A stretch of DNA of 10,132 bases, taken from Bacilli bacterium (lineage in GTDB: Bacteria; Bacillota; Bacilli; Tumebacillales; JAQBPP01). Under the pieces are notes generated by a model, which worked only from the letters and a program-made list of their open reading frames with translations, did no database searches and had not been told where the DNA came from. The stretch covers positions 1 through 10,132 of the forward strand of contig JAQBPP010000136.1 of assembly GCA_028287455.1 (NCBI GenBank), read 5' to 3'. Position numbers and translations under genes: made by a program. This document shows, one piece after another, positions 1 through 6,385 of this stretch. The first letter of the stretch is position 1. Every line of letters begins with the position of its first letter.

Positions 1-192
1 AAATCATTAGAAAATGATGTATATGCCTTGCTCCCTCAGTTGCAGGCAAAGTCAGTCGCAAAGGATCCACATTTTTTCCCTAACTTAGTATTTAGAAAAA
101 CCGGCGGTCTCTTCGGGAAGAAGAGGGCCGGTTTTACACTTGCAAAGGATGAAAGAAGATTATTTCTGTCTGATCGGCCCGCTGTACTCTAA
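1..192 (+). other. possible C-terminal tail of a gene entering from the left
   Basis: The first plus-strand frame stays open from base 1 to a TAA at 190-192 (63 codons). It reads LENDVYALLPQLQAKSV early on, which looks protein-like, but no family was recognised. The frame runs straight through the hairpin terminator at 97-135 and overlaps the 3' end of the citrate synthase gene by about 30 bases. That makes it doubtful that the whole frame is translated. The other two plus frames stop within the first 15 bases, so the left-hand gene may instead end there. Most of this stretch may simply be intergenic. Confidence 0.2.
94..136 (-). terminator. hairpin terminator of the citrate synthase gene, probably bidirectional
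   Basis: AAAACCGGC at 97-105 pairs perfectly with GCCGGTTTT at 127-135 (9 bp), and an inner TCTT/AAGA helix closes a CGGG loop at 114-117. Read on the minus strand the stem is followed by TTTTTCT, a good intrinsic terminator just past the stop codon of the minus-strand citrate synthase gene. On the plus strand the run is only TTTT, so it may also stop transcription coming from the left. Confidence 0.8.
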
Positions 193-1257
193 ACGAGGGC
201 GGAAAATCCGGTTGTTTTTCCACTGCTCCAGCACGTGCGCAGACCAGCCGGCCACACGGGAAACAACGAAAATCGGTGTATACATTTCAATCGGCAGGCC
301 CATTAAATAATAGAGCGACGCGGAATAGAAATCTACGTTGCAGTATAACCCTTTTTTCTCACGAATATATTCTTCCATCAGCTTAGACATATCGAACCAT
401 TTACGTTCGCCAAGTTTGTCGCCGAGATGTTCAGACAACTCTTTCAGAATAAGTGCGCGAGGATCATAAGTTTTGTAAACGCGGTGTCCGAAGCCCATGA
501 TTTTTTCTTTGCGAGCTAATTTTCCGTCTACATACGGAATTACATTGTCAATTGAGCCGACTTCCAGCAGCGACTGCATGACTGCTTCGTTAGCGCCGCC
601 ATGAAGCGGTCCTTTGAGCGTTCCTACACCAGTTACAATCGTAGAGTAGAAATCAGACAGTGTAGAAGCGGTGACACGTGCCGAGAAAGTGGAAGCATTG
701 CACTCATGGTCGGCGTGGAGGATCAGTGCAACGTCCATCAGTTTCGTGTGCTCAGCAGTTGGCGCCTGACCTGTCATCATATATAAGAAATTGCCTGCAT
801 GGGACAGCTCGGAGCGAGGGGCTACCGGCTGCAATCCTTGCCGCGTACGGGATATGGCTGCGACTATTGTGGCTGTAACTGCAATGGCTTGCAATACTTT
901 GCGCTCGAGGTCCGCATCGTCCTTGAGCACTTGTTCCTGAGTTGTGCCGAAAAAGGACAGTGCACTACGAACTGCATCCATTGGATTCGCGTTGTTCGGG
1001 ATTAATCGAATCACATCTAAAACTACTTGCGGAACTTCGCGCAGCGAGCTGAACATTCGGTTAAACTGCGCTGCCTGATCTGCGTTTGGAAGTTCGCCGT
1101 GCAACAACAAGTAGATGGTGTTTTCGAAGTTTTCATGCGTGGTCAGATGGGCAATATCGTAGCCTTGGTAAAGCAGACGTCCCTCTATACCGTCCAGAAA
1201 GCAGATATCACTGTATCCAATAACTACATCTTCCAATCCTAATTTAATATCAGCCAA
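160..1257 (-). CDS. citZ: citrate synthase
   Basis: This enzyme condenses acetyl-CoA and oxaloacetate to citrate, the entry step of the TCA cycle, in the cytoplasm. In the long frame starting at 1275 (371 residues) the three catalytic residues are present: His225 in LKGPLHGGANEA, His264 in GFGHRVYKTYDPRA and Asp315 in NVDFYSA. Arg340 and Arg359 are candidate substrate contacts. The length fits the short Gram-positive type II-like form. I prefer a TTG start at 1257 because AAGGAG lies 9 bases upstream of it. The ATG at 1275 has only a weak AAGG, and the internal ATG at 1266 sits directly against AAGGAG. From TTG the protein has 365 residues. The gene stands alone, with a terminator just downstream. 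A TTACAA-18-TAAACT pair about 30 bases upstream is a weak promoter candidate. The choice between the citZ and citA paralogues cannot be made from sequence alone. Confidence 0.93.
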   Translation of the reverse strand: MADIKLGLEDVVIGYSDICFLDGIEGRLLYQGYDIAHLTTHENFENTIYLLLHGELPNADQAAQFNRMFSSLREVPQVVLDVIRLIPNNANPMDAVRSALSFFGTTQEQVLKDDADLERKVLQAIAVTATIVAAISRTRQGLQPVAPRSELSHAGNFLYMMTGQAPTAEHTKLMDVALILHADHECNASTFSARVTASTLSDFYSTIVTGVGTLKGPLHGGANEAVMQSLLEVGSIDNVIPYVDGKLARKEKIMGFGHRVYKTYDPRALILKELSEHLGDKLGERKWFDMSKLMEEYIREKKGLYCNVDFYSASLYYLMGLPIEMYTPIFVVSRVAGWSAHVLEQWKNNRIFRPRLEYSGPIRQK

Positions 1258-1411
1258 GTTTGACATCTCCTTCATACGACCTTATAGCCCTAGTTTACAC
1301 GATTCTAGTGATAATTTGTAATAGATTTTCCAACTGAGTTGATATCAAACCTGTATCACTGCTGCTTTGTCCTTTAGTTTGTATAAATTGGTGATTTTTA
1401 TGAATGAAAAG

Positions 1412-1420
1412 TGCTATACT
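1412..1420 (+). promoter_or_regulatory. extended -10 SigA promoter for the lipoprotein-selW unit
   Basis: TGCTATACT at 1412-1420 is an extended -10 element (TGn plus TATACT). There is only a poor -35 at the usual distance, which is typical of extended -10 promoters. Transcription would start near 1427, just ahead of the GGAGGG ribosome binding site at 1432-1437. Confidence 0.5.
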
Positions 1421-1448
1421 TAAGTTGTATTGGAGGGATTACAAATCC

Positions 1449-1586
1449 ATGACTGCACGGAAACTGGTACTCACGCTGCTCTTGGCTGTCGTTGCCGTTT
1501 GTTTCACCGGTTGCGGCGGGACGACTACCGCTTCTAATGGGCACCACATGTCAGGCGAAGGCCAGACGATGATGGGCACGATGTAA
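1449..1586 (+). CDS. small His/Met-rich lipoprotein, function unknown
   Basis: This is a 45-residue protein. The ATG at 1449 is chosen because GGAGGG lies 11 bases upstream and because the signal peptide then begins correctly, with MTARK followed by a hydrophobic stretch (residues 6-19) and the lipobox FTGC. Cys22 would be lipidated by Lgt and become the mature N-terminus, anchoring the protein on the outer face of the membrane. The mature part is only 24 residues, CGGTTTASNGHHMSGEGQ then TMMGTM, with two His and four Met. That composition could bind copper or another soft metal, but this is inference. A longer frame from 1404 is unlikely because it overlaps the promoter. The SelW-like gene starts 92 bases downstream with no terminator between, so the two may be co-transcribed. 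No family is recognised. Confidence 0.6.
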   Translation: MTARKLVLTLLLAVVAVCFTGCGGTTTASNGHHMSGEGQTMMGTM

Positions 1587-1678
1587 GACGCGTATTCTCG
1601 GTGTAACTAAAATTACTGAAACTTTGATCACAGTTGACATATCCTGTTATTAGATGAACGAATGGGGGGTCGGCTATT

Positions 1679-1933
1679 ATGAATAAGGTTAAAGTTAAAG
1701 TAAGCGTTGAATACTGCACTATGTGAAACTTTCTCCCTAAAGCCGTCAGTGTGACGGATGAAGTGATGACTAAATACTTCCCCTACATCGAGGAATGGAA
1801 GCTAATCCCTTCCAAAGGCGGATTGTTCGAAGTGAAGGTGGACGACCAACTGGTCTTCTCCAAAAAGGAACTGGATCGTTTTCCACGATCTGGCGAAATT
1901 GCAGAAATCTTTAGCAACAGGTTTGATGGTTAA
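1679..1933 (+). CDS. SelW-like (Rdx family) putative selenoprotein with in-frame TGA as selenocysteine
   Basis: Reading from ATG 1679 and decoding TGA 1724-1726 as Sec gives 84 residues. The protein opens MNKVKVKVSVEYCTM, then Sec16, then NFLPKAVSV. Downstream comes LIPSKGGLFEVKVDD, then LVFSKKELDRFP, then the stop at 1931-1933. The pattern (beta strand, CxxU/CxxC, GG.FEV.v.g.l.FSK...rFP) is that of the Rdx/SelT-SelW-SelH thioredoxin-like family (PF10262). In that family the motif Cys13-x-x-Sec/Cys16 is the redox centre. The TGA falls exactly at the second redox position, and the reading frame and homology continue unbroken after it. A hairpin in the right place follows. The ribosome binding site is the G-run at 1664-1669, 9 bases upstream. 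Automated tools would call only a 60-codon fragment from GTG 1751. The alternative is a TGC/TGT Cys codon misread as TGA. The Sec machinery (selA-D) is not in this window. Confidence 0.82.
1743..1757 (+). promoter_or_regulatory. candidate bacterial SECIS hairpin
   Basis: CCGTCA at 1743-1748 pairs perfectly with TGACGG at 1752-1757 around a GTG loop. The stem begins 16 bases after the TGA (1724-1726), and the first loop base is a G 23 bases past it. Bacterial SECIS elements sit within the coding region directly after UGA, as a short stem with a G at the start of a small apical loop. This hairpin fits that description. SelB binding is inferred. Confidence 0.6.
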
Positions 1934-1952
1934 TAATTTTATGCGGTTTATT

Positions 1953-1979
1953 GCGGCTCCGGGGCAGGGGCCGCTTTTT
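1953..1979 (+). terminator. intrinsic terminator after the SelW-like gene
   Basis: GCGGCTCC (1953-1960) pairs with GGGGCCGC (1967-1974), 8 bp including one G-T, with loop GGGGCA and TTTTT at 1975-1979. It lies 20 bases after the stop codon and separates the SelW unit from the PBP2 gene. Confidence 0.85.
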
Positions 1980-2037
1980 GCTTGCAGCCTGAAAGACGAT
2001 GGTGCACACACTTTTCACACCTAAACCTCGCATCTTT

Positions 2038-2046
2038 TGTTAAAAT
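2038..2046 (+). promoter_or_regulatory. extended -10 promoter of the PBP2 gene
   Basis: TGTTAAAAT (TGn plus TAAAAT) has no convincing -35 at 16-18 bases. Transcription would start near 2053, so a GTG start at 2053 is unlikely and the ATG at 2074 is supported. Confidence 0.5.
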
Positions 2047-2073
2047 AGTAGGGTGAGAGTAGGAGGGTGTTTG

Positions 2074-4017
2074 ATGCAGGAAAATCAGAATCCGTTTCAG
2101 GGAAGATTGAATTTATTATTTACGATCATTTTTGTACTGCTCGCCATCCTGATCTTGCGTTTATCTTTTGTGCAAATTGTGCAAGGGGAGCAATACCGCA
2201 CCCAATCTTCCACCTATAAAACAGTTACGATCGTGACGCCCGCCGCACGCGGATTAATCTATGACCGGGATCATAACCTGATGGTGGATAACCAACCGTC
2301 TTATGAAGTGCAGTTTAACGCGCTGAACGATAATTCTCAGAATACCAAGGCGATCGCCACAAAACTTGCTCCTTATCTGAAGCAGACGGATGAAACGCAA
2401 GAACAGACGATTAAGCGGCTCGTGACCATCATGAACGGAACGAGCTCATCTCCTGGCACTTTAGCATCCAATTTAAATAACCAGACTGATGCTGACAAAA
2501 AAATCATTTCCTTTGTTTCCGAACATGGGGATGAGCTGCCTGGGGTCAGCATTCAGGTCATCCCCCAAAGACACTATATTGACGGAACGATTGCCAGCCA
2601 TGTAATAGGCCACTTGGTGAGGATCCCCAGCGATCAAGCCCAAGCGTATAAGAATAACGGGTATCAGCCCAACGCCATGATTGGCGGATATGGGCTTGAA
2701 CAACAATATGAATCTGATCTGCGCGGCACAGATGGCAAACAGGTCGTACAAGTGAATAACAATTATGTGCCGGTTGCAACGTATCAGACAACACCGCCAG
2801 TACGTGGACATGATTTGGTCTTGAATCTCGATGCTCCTTTGCAAAAAGTGGTCAATCAAGCGCTCGCCGAACGAGTCAATGCTCTGAGCAAAACAGGCAC
2901 CACAAACGCTGCGGCAGTTGCCATTGATCCGAATACTGGCGAAGTGCTTGCCATGGGCAGCTACCCGGAATTTGATCCGAATGAATGGGTCAACGGGATA
3001 TCAGACGCCAACTATCAAAAGTACCTGTCAGTGGCTGACGGGCTGCAATTAAACCATGCCCTTCAAACGGCCTATCCGCCCGGCTCAACAGTTAAACCGG
3101 TTACTGTTATGACTGGTCTGCATGAACATGCGATTACACCAACTGATGTCATTTATGATCCCGGGTATCTGATGTATGGTCCAAATCCACATGACCGCTT
3201 GAATAACTGGTGGACTTCAGGCGATGGTCCCATCAATGCCGTTAAAGCACTGGCTCGCTCCAACAACACCTACATGGGCTCTGTATTTCTGCGGCTGGGC
3301 GGCTGGTTTAATTACACCAATTTCAACGATTGGGCATACAATCAAGTGCCTAAAACATTAGATTTAATCCACAATTACCATCAACAAATGGGACTTGGAG
3401 TATCGACGGGAATTGATTTGCCTGAAGAGATTGCTGGGAAATGGTATCAGGATCCTAATGCTCCGGCATACGATTTGGCTGCTACTGGCATTGGACAAAC
3501 CATGACCTACACCGCTACTCAGCTCGCGCAATACACCGGGATGCTCGCAAACGGCGGAACGCGATATGAACTGCATGTGGTTCACCAGATCGATCAGTCG
3601 ACCACAGACCCCGCAACGGGACAATCAACAGAAAATGTGGTTAAAACGGTCGAGCCGAAAGCATTAGGCAAAATGCCGTTCACTGCAGATGAATTAAATG
3701 TCGTGTTGCAAGGGATGCGGGATGTAGTCCAACAGCCTTATGGAACAGCGTATCCTTCCTTTGTAGGGGCTCCGTATGTGAATGATCTGCGCGCTAAAAC
3801 GGGTACGTCGGAGAATGCAAACGATATTGATGAAAACTCGGTTTTTATCGGATTTATGCCGGCAGACAAACCGACAATAGCGGTCGCGATTATTATCCCG
3901 AATGTACCGAATGATGCGCACTCGTACCAACTGGTGGGACCAGTAGCAAGAACGATAATGGATGAGTGGTACAAAGAGACTCAAAGCAAGGCTCAAACCG
4001 GGCAGACCGCAAAATAA
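2074..4017 (+). CDS. class B penicillin-binding protein 2 (peptidoglycan transpeptidase)
   Basis: This membrane-anchored transpeptidase cross-links peptidoglycan stem peptides outside the cell and is a beta-lactam target. It has 647 residues from ATG 2074, which has AGGAGG 7 bases upstream. One transmembrane helix spans about residues 12-36. The PBP dimer/pedestal domain follows at about 50-240, containing TPAARGLIYDRDHNLM, the classic opening of this domain. The transpeptidase domain follows, with the nucleophile Ser338 in PGSTVKP (S-T-V-K, 338-341), SNN at 396-398 and KTGT at 575-578. All active-site motifs are intact. Architecture and length match the PBP2/MrdA (elongation) group rather than FtsI: no PASTA repeats are seen at the C-terminus. 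It stands alone behind its own promoter and ends 13 bases from the convergent methyltransferase gene. The exact paralogue (for example a PbpA or PbpH type) cannot be assigned. Confidence 0.93.
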   Translation: MQENQNPFQGRLNLLFTIIFVLLAILILRLSFVQIVQGEQYRTQSSTYKTVTIVTPAARGLIYDRDHNLMVDNQPSYEVQFNALNDNSQNTKAIATKLAPYLKQTDETQEQTIKRLVTIMNGTSSSPGTLASNLNNQTDADKKIISFVSEHGDELPGVSIQVIPQRHYIDGTIASHVIGHLVRIPSDQAQAYKNNGYQPNAMIGGYGLEQQYESDLRGTDGKQVVQVNNNYVPVATYQTTPPVRGHDLVLNLDAPLQKVVNQALAERVNALSKTGTTNAAAVAIDPNTGEVLAMGSYPEFDPNEWVNGISDANYQKYLSVADGLQLNHALQTAYPPGSTVKPVTVMTGLHEHAITPTDVIYDPGYLMYGPNPHDRLNNWWTSGDGPINAVKALARSNNTYMGSVFLRLGGWFNYTNFNDWAYNQVPKTLDLIHNYHQQMGLGVSTGIDLPEEIAGKWYQDPNAPAYDLAATGIGQTMTYTATQLAQYTGMLANGGTRYELHVVHQIDQSTTDPATGQSTENVVKTVEPKALGKMPFTADELNVVLQGMRDVVQQPYGTAYPSFVGAPYVNDLRAKTGTSENANDIDENSVFIGFMPADKPTIAVAIIIPNVPNDAHSYQLVGPVARTIMDEWYKETQSKAQTGQTAK

Positions 4018-4030
4018 ATGCTGCGGGAAC

Positions 4031-5476
4031 TCACCGCCTAAGCCCTTTTGGAAAATGGTTTTTCAATACCCCTGCAGTGTTTTTGGCCCATCCGATTGAC
4101 AACCCTTGATACAAGATCAACACCCAACCGGGCGGGCCAACAAATTGCAGCGTTTCCCCATGCAGATAGCGGGTGATCATTTGGTCATCCGCTTCAAATG
4201 TTTGGCGGGCGTCTCCCGCGTCAAGCGCCGCAGCCAGGCTGTGGCTGGGCTCAAACCGATTTCGCTTCAGCTCGCCCAGCCAAAATCCTGGTCGCATCAG
4301 ATGAAGTTTGCGAACATCAGCAGGCAGATTGTGAAACGCTAGATAGATGTGATCACCGCGTTGCATCAAAGAGCGCTGATTTCGCTTTTGCCATTCGTCA
4401 GACAAGAAGCCGCCAGATTCGATTTGTAATTGATCATCCATCCATTGTTTTACATGTGGCAGAGCAGTTGGTTTCTGCGCGCGCTTTTCTCGTTTTTGCT
4501 GGATTCTTACCTCGCGCGTGGTTGACTCAGTTTTGGTTAACAGGGCCAGGTAGTGCCCTTCCCCCTTCTGCAGGTGCGGCCAAATTCTGACCGTTTGGTT
4601 GAGGCTAGGCTCTTTTCTTGCGGCCCAGTCAGCTCTGCCGGCAGATAAAGCGGGATGACCGCCAGGCAGCAGCTGAAATTCAGGATGGAGCCCCAGAAAC
4701 GCACTAATTACTTGTTCATTTTCCTCTGGAGAAAAGGTACAGGTTGAATAGACGAATGTGCCGCCTGGCCGCAGCATGTTGGCTGCCTCAGTCAGAATCT
4801 TCTGCTGCCGCTGCCTGCAGTGTTCAACCTGCGACTGTGACCACTCCGAAATGGCGCCAGGTTCTTTGCGAAACATGCCTTCGCCTGAACAGGGCGCGTC
4901 CACCAGAACATGATCAAACCACTCGGAAAAGACAGCTGATAATTCATGCGGTTCATTCTGGGTAACCAATGCGTTCTTTACGCCTAGCCGTTCCAAATTC
5001 TCAACGAGGACAGCGCAACGTTTCGCGTAAGGCTCATTAGCCACCAGAATGCCTTCACTTGCCAGAAATGCTGCCAGGTGAGTCGTTTTGCCGCCGGGAG
5101 CTGCGCAGAGATCAAGCACTTTGGTCCCAGGCTTTGGCCGCAGCAGCTCTGCGGCGTACATGGCGCTTGGTTCCTGGATATAATAGGCGCCTGCCTGATG
5201 CAGCGCAGATTTGCCAGGTGAAGCCTGTTCATTATAATAAAAGCCGCTTTTACACCAAGGTACAGGCCTCAATTGCAACTGTGGGATCAAATTCTCTCTG
5301 ACAAAGCGGTCAGTGGTTTTTAACAGATTCACTCTCAGCCCTTTGGTCGGAGGCATTTCATATGCCATGACAAAGTCGTCAAATTCCGCGCCGAGCAAGC
5401 GATTCATTTTATTCAAGAACTCAGTTGGCAACTGCTCAGCGAATTTTGATACAAACACTTGTTTTTTCATCTCCAA
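4031..5476 (-). CDS. RsmF-like rRNA cytosine-5 methyltransferase (RsmB/NOP family)
   Basis: This SAM-dependent enzyme is expected to place 5-methylcytosine in 16S rRNA, in the decoding region by analogy with RsmF/YebU. In 481 residues it shows an N-terminal RNA-binding part with GLRVN (46-50), then the SAM-binding motif DLCAAPGGKTTH (122-133). Motif IV DAPCSGEG (193-200) carries Cys196, and motif VI STCTFSPEEN (244-253) carries the nucleophilic Cys246. A C-terminal RsmF-type PUA-like domain ends in LSIGWAKNTAG followed by LKNHFPKGLRR. Both catalytic cysteines are present. The start is uncertain. TTG 5476 and ATG 5470 both have poor spacing from GAGA or GGAG. GTG 5455 lies 12 bases after GGAG and is also possible. 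The gene is divergent from acpS. The target base is inferred from the family. Confidence 0.9.
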   Translation of the reverse strand: MEMKKQVFVSKFAEQLPTEFLNKMNRLLGAEFDDFVMAYEMPPTKGLRVNLLKTTDRFVRENLIPQLQLRPVPWCKSGFYYNEQASPGKSALHQAGAYYIQEPSAMYAAELLRPKPGTKVLDLCAAPGGKTTHLAAFLASEGILVANEPYAKRCAVLVENLERLGVKNALVTQNEPHELSAVFSEWFDHVLVDAPCSGEGMFRKEPGAISEWSQSQVEHCRQRQQKILTEAANMLRPGGTFVYSTCTFSPEENEQVISAFLGLHPEFQLLPGGHPALSAGRADWAARKEPSLNQTVRIWPHLQKGEGHYLALLTKTESTTREVRIQQKREKRAQKPTALPHVKQWMDDQLQIESGGFLSDEWQKRNQRSLMQRGDHIYLAFHNLPADVRKLHLMRPGFWLGELKRNRFEPSHSLAAALDAGDARQTFEADDQMITRYLHGETLQFVGPPGWVLILYQGLSIGWAKNTAGVLKNHFPKGLRR

Positions 5477-5490
5477 TCTCTCGTACGACT

Positions 5491-5520
5491 ATGATATCAT
5501 TATCCCAAAGCAATCATCAA
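5491..5520 (-). promoter_or_regulatory. likely promoter of the RsmF-like gene
   Basis: On the minus strand TTGATG (5520-5515) is followed after 18 bases by TATCAT (5496-5491). The -10 lies within a perfect 10-bp palindrome ATGATATCAT (5491-5500) in the acpS-rsmF divergent gap. The start of transcription would fall only 10-15 bases upstream of the coding region. Confidence 0.4.
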
Positions 5521-5545
5521 AACGATAACGGAAGGCGCGATTGAT

Positions 5546-5953
5546 TTGTTGTCTGAAGGCAATTGTCGGATTGGTGTCGATTTGGTGCTGATCTCACGTA
5601 TCGCTTCGTTAATGAACAAAGAGGCGTGGTTAAAGCGTGTCTTCACAGTGCAGGAACTGGGTTTGATGGACAACAAGGCCGTACGGCGTCAGGCGGAGTT
5701 TTTGGCCGGCCGGTTTGCAGTCAAAGAAGCGTTTGCCAAAGCGGTCGGCACGGGCATTGGCGCTCGGTTGGGTCTACAAGATGTACAGACGCTTTATCAG
5801 GAAACAGGTGCTCCTGTAATTCATGTTTCCAATCGGCTGCAGGATACACTGTCCCAGGAGTTGAATCTCCATCAGTGGGAAGTGTCGATCTCTCATAGTC
5901 CGGGGGAACGCGGGAGTATGGGGTATGCAGTGGCCATGGTTCTGCTCAGGTGA
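5546..5953 (+). CDS. acpS: holo-[acyl-carrier-protein] synthase
   Basis: This enzyme transfers the 4'-phosphopantetheine arm of coenzyme A to a serine of apo-ACP, activating ACP for fatty acid synthesis. It is cytoplasmic and acts as a trimer. Its 135 residues fit the family. The N-terminal metal-binding motif is IGVDLVLISRI (Asp at residue 12). The central signature FLAGRFAVKEAFAKAVGTG carries the conserved Glu, followed by SISHSPGERGSMGYAVA near the C-terminus. The TTG start at 5546 is chosen because GGAAGG (5530-5535) lies 10 bases upstream. TTG 5549 is the alternative, and no in-frame ATG precedes the IGVDLV motif. The gene is divergent from the methyltransferase and convergent with sda, so it appears to be monocistronic. 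Confidence 0.93.
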   Translation: MLSEGNCRIGVDLVLISRIASLMNKEAWLKRVFTVQELGLMDNKAVRRQAEFLAGRFAVKEAFAKAVGTGIGARLGLQDVQTLYQETGAPVIHVSNRLQDTLSQELNLHQWEVSISHSPGERGSMGYAVAMVLLR

Positions 5954-5972
5954 ACTTCAGAGACAAACAAAT

Positions 5973-6000
5973 AAGGAGCTCCATTAGTCTGGAACCCCTT
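5973..6000 (-). terminator. sda terminator (minus strand)
   Basis: On the minus strand AAGGGGTTCC (6000-5991) pairs with GGAGCTCCTT (5982-5973) over 10 bp with two G-U pairs and an 8-base loop, followed by ATTTGTTTGTCTC. On the plus strand two pairs are lost, so it suits sda better than acpS. Confidence 0.6.
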
Positions 6001-6011
6001 TGAACAAATCG

Positions 6012-6152
6012 TCAGGAAACCTTGCGTTTATTCTGGTTTAAATCACGCCTGTGGATTTCTTCTTCCAGAAGTTGAATAAAGAGTGGATCGAGTTTGTTGT
6101 CCACTGCAGAAAAGTAAGCTTCCAGAAGAAACTCGTCGCTGATTGACTGCAT
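6012..6152 (-). CDS. sda: sporulation histidine kinase inhibitor Sda
   Basis: A 46-residue protein: MQSISDEFLLEAYFSAV, then DNKLDPLFIQLLEEEIHRR, then DLNQNKRKVS. It matches Bacillus subtilis Sda over nearly its whole length (pattern LSDE.L.E.YF.A....L...FI.L.E.EI.RR), including Leu21 and Phe25 of the helical hairpin that contacts KinA. Sda blocks autophosphorylation of the sporulation kinases when chromosome replication is perturbed, holding back Spo0A activation. In B. subtilis it is turned over by ClpXP through its C-terminal residues, and this copy also ends in Val-Ser. AGGTGG (6164-6159) lies 6 bases upstream of ATG 6152. The gene is too short for a 60-codon cut-off and is easily missed. 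The DnaA boxes upstream match the known DnaA control of sda. KinA inhibition here is inferred by homology. Confidence 0.92.
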   Translation of the reverse strand: MQSISDEFLLEAYFSAVDNKLDPLFIQLLEEEIHRRDLNQNKRKVS

Positions 6153-6173
6153 CTTGTTCCACCTCTTGGTAGA

Positions 6174-6202
6174 ACTATAACATGATGAAAATAGGGGAAC
6201 AA
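6174..6202 (-). promoter_or_regulatory. sda promoter
   Basis: On the minus strand TTGTTC (6202-6197) is followed after 17 bases by TATAGT (6179-6174), with TGT just before the -10 making it an extended element. It ends 10 bases from the first DnaA box at 6212-6220, a good position for DnaA to act on RNA polymerase. Confidence 0.6.
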
Positions 6203-6211
6203 CCGTTCCTG

Positions 6212-6320
6212 TTATCCACAGAATCTGTTGATAACCTGTGGAAAAACTGTTAACTAAATGTGGAGAACCATAAATAATCCAGCTACAATCCTGTGGATGT
6301 TGTTGATAAATTTATCCACA
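6212..6320. promoter_or_regulatory. DnaA-box cluster between sda and the PAP2 gene
   Basis: Seven DnaA-box-like 9-mers occur in 109 bp. Two are perfect TTATCCACA on the plus strand (6212-6220 and 6312-6320). Four are single-mismatch boxes on the minus strand: 6226-6234 and 6301-6309 (TTATCAACA), 6237-6245 (TTTTCCACA) and 6259-6267 (TTCTCCACA). One has two mismatches, at 6292-6300 (ACATCCACA). In B. subtilis DnaA binds boxes upstream of sda and activates it. The arrangement here also covers the likely PAP2 promoter. It is not oriC: no dnaA or dnaN is adjacent. Confidence 0.85.
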
Positions 6321-6330
6321 AAAGTACATT
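6303..6330 (+). promoter_or_regulatory. candidate PAP2 promoter inside the DnaA boxes
   Basis: TTGATA (6303-6308), 16 bases, then TACATT (6325-6330). The -35 lies inside one DnaA box and the spacer contains the perfect box 6312-6320. If this is the promoter, bound DnaA would occlude it. The match is modest. Confidence 0.35.
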
Positions 6331-6385
6331 TCTGTCGACTGCTGTCGGAAAAAGTTTTTCAGAATGTGGCCTAAGGAGGGGGGTT

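Noticed and set aside
1634..1662. Consensus TTGACA at 1634-1639 as a separate selW promoter
   Set aside because: No acceptable -10 lies 16-18 bases downstream (ACGAAT, CGAATG and similar), so it is more likely chance.
1751..1933. A 60-codon stand-alone gene starting with GTG at 1751
   Set aside because: It is the same frame as the SelW-like gene after the TGA, has no ribosome binding site, and lacks the redox motif. It is the second part of the 1679-1933 gene.
2053..2073. PBP2 start at GTG 2053
   Set aside because: This falls at the expected transcription start, and AGGAGG lies inside the extension, 7 bases before ATG 2074.
2473..2859. A 128-codon minus-strand frame opposite the PBP2 gene
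   Set aside because: It is antisense to a well-supported PBP2 gene, has no upstream ribosome binding site and no family resemblance.
4106..4590. Plus-strand frames of 78 and 130 codons opposite the methyltransferase gene
   Set aside because: They are antisense shadows of a gene with all its catalytic motifs, and lack ribosome binding sites or recognisable families.
6212..6320. The DnaA-box cluster as the chromosome replication origin
   Set aside because: There is no dnaA, dnaN, rpmH or gidA/parA neighbourhood and no clear AT-rich unwinding region. The cluster fits the known sda regulatory setting.
6293..6385. N-terminal extension of the PAP2 protein from 6293
   Set aside because: It runs through DnaA boxes and the promoter candidate, and a strong AAGGAGG site identifies ATG 6386 as the start.
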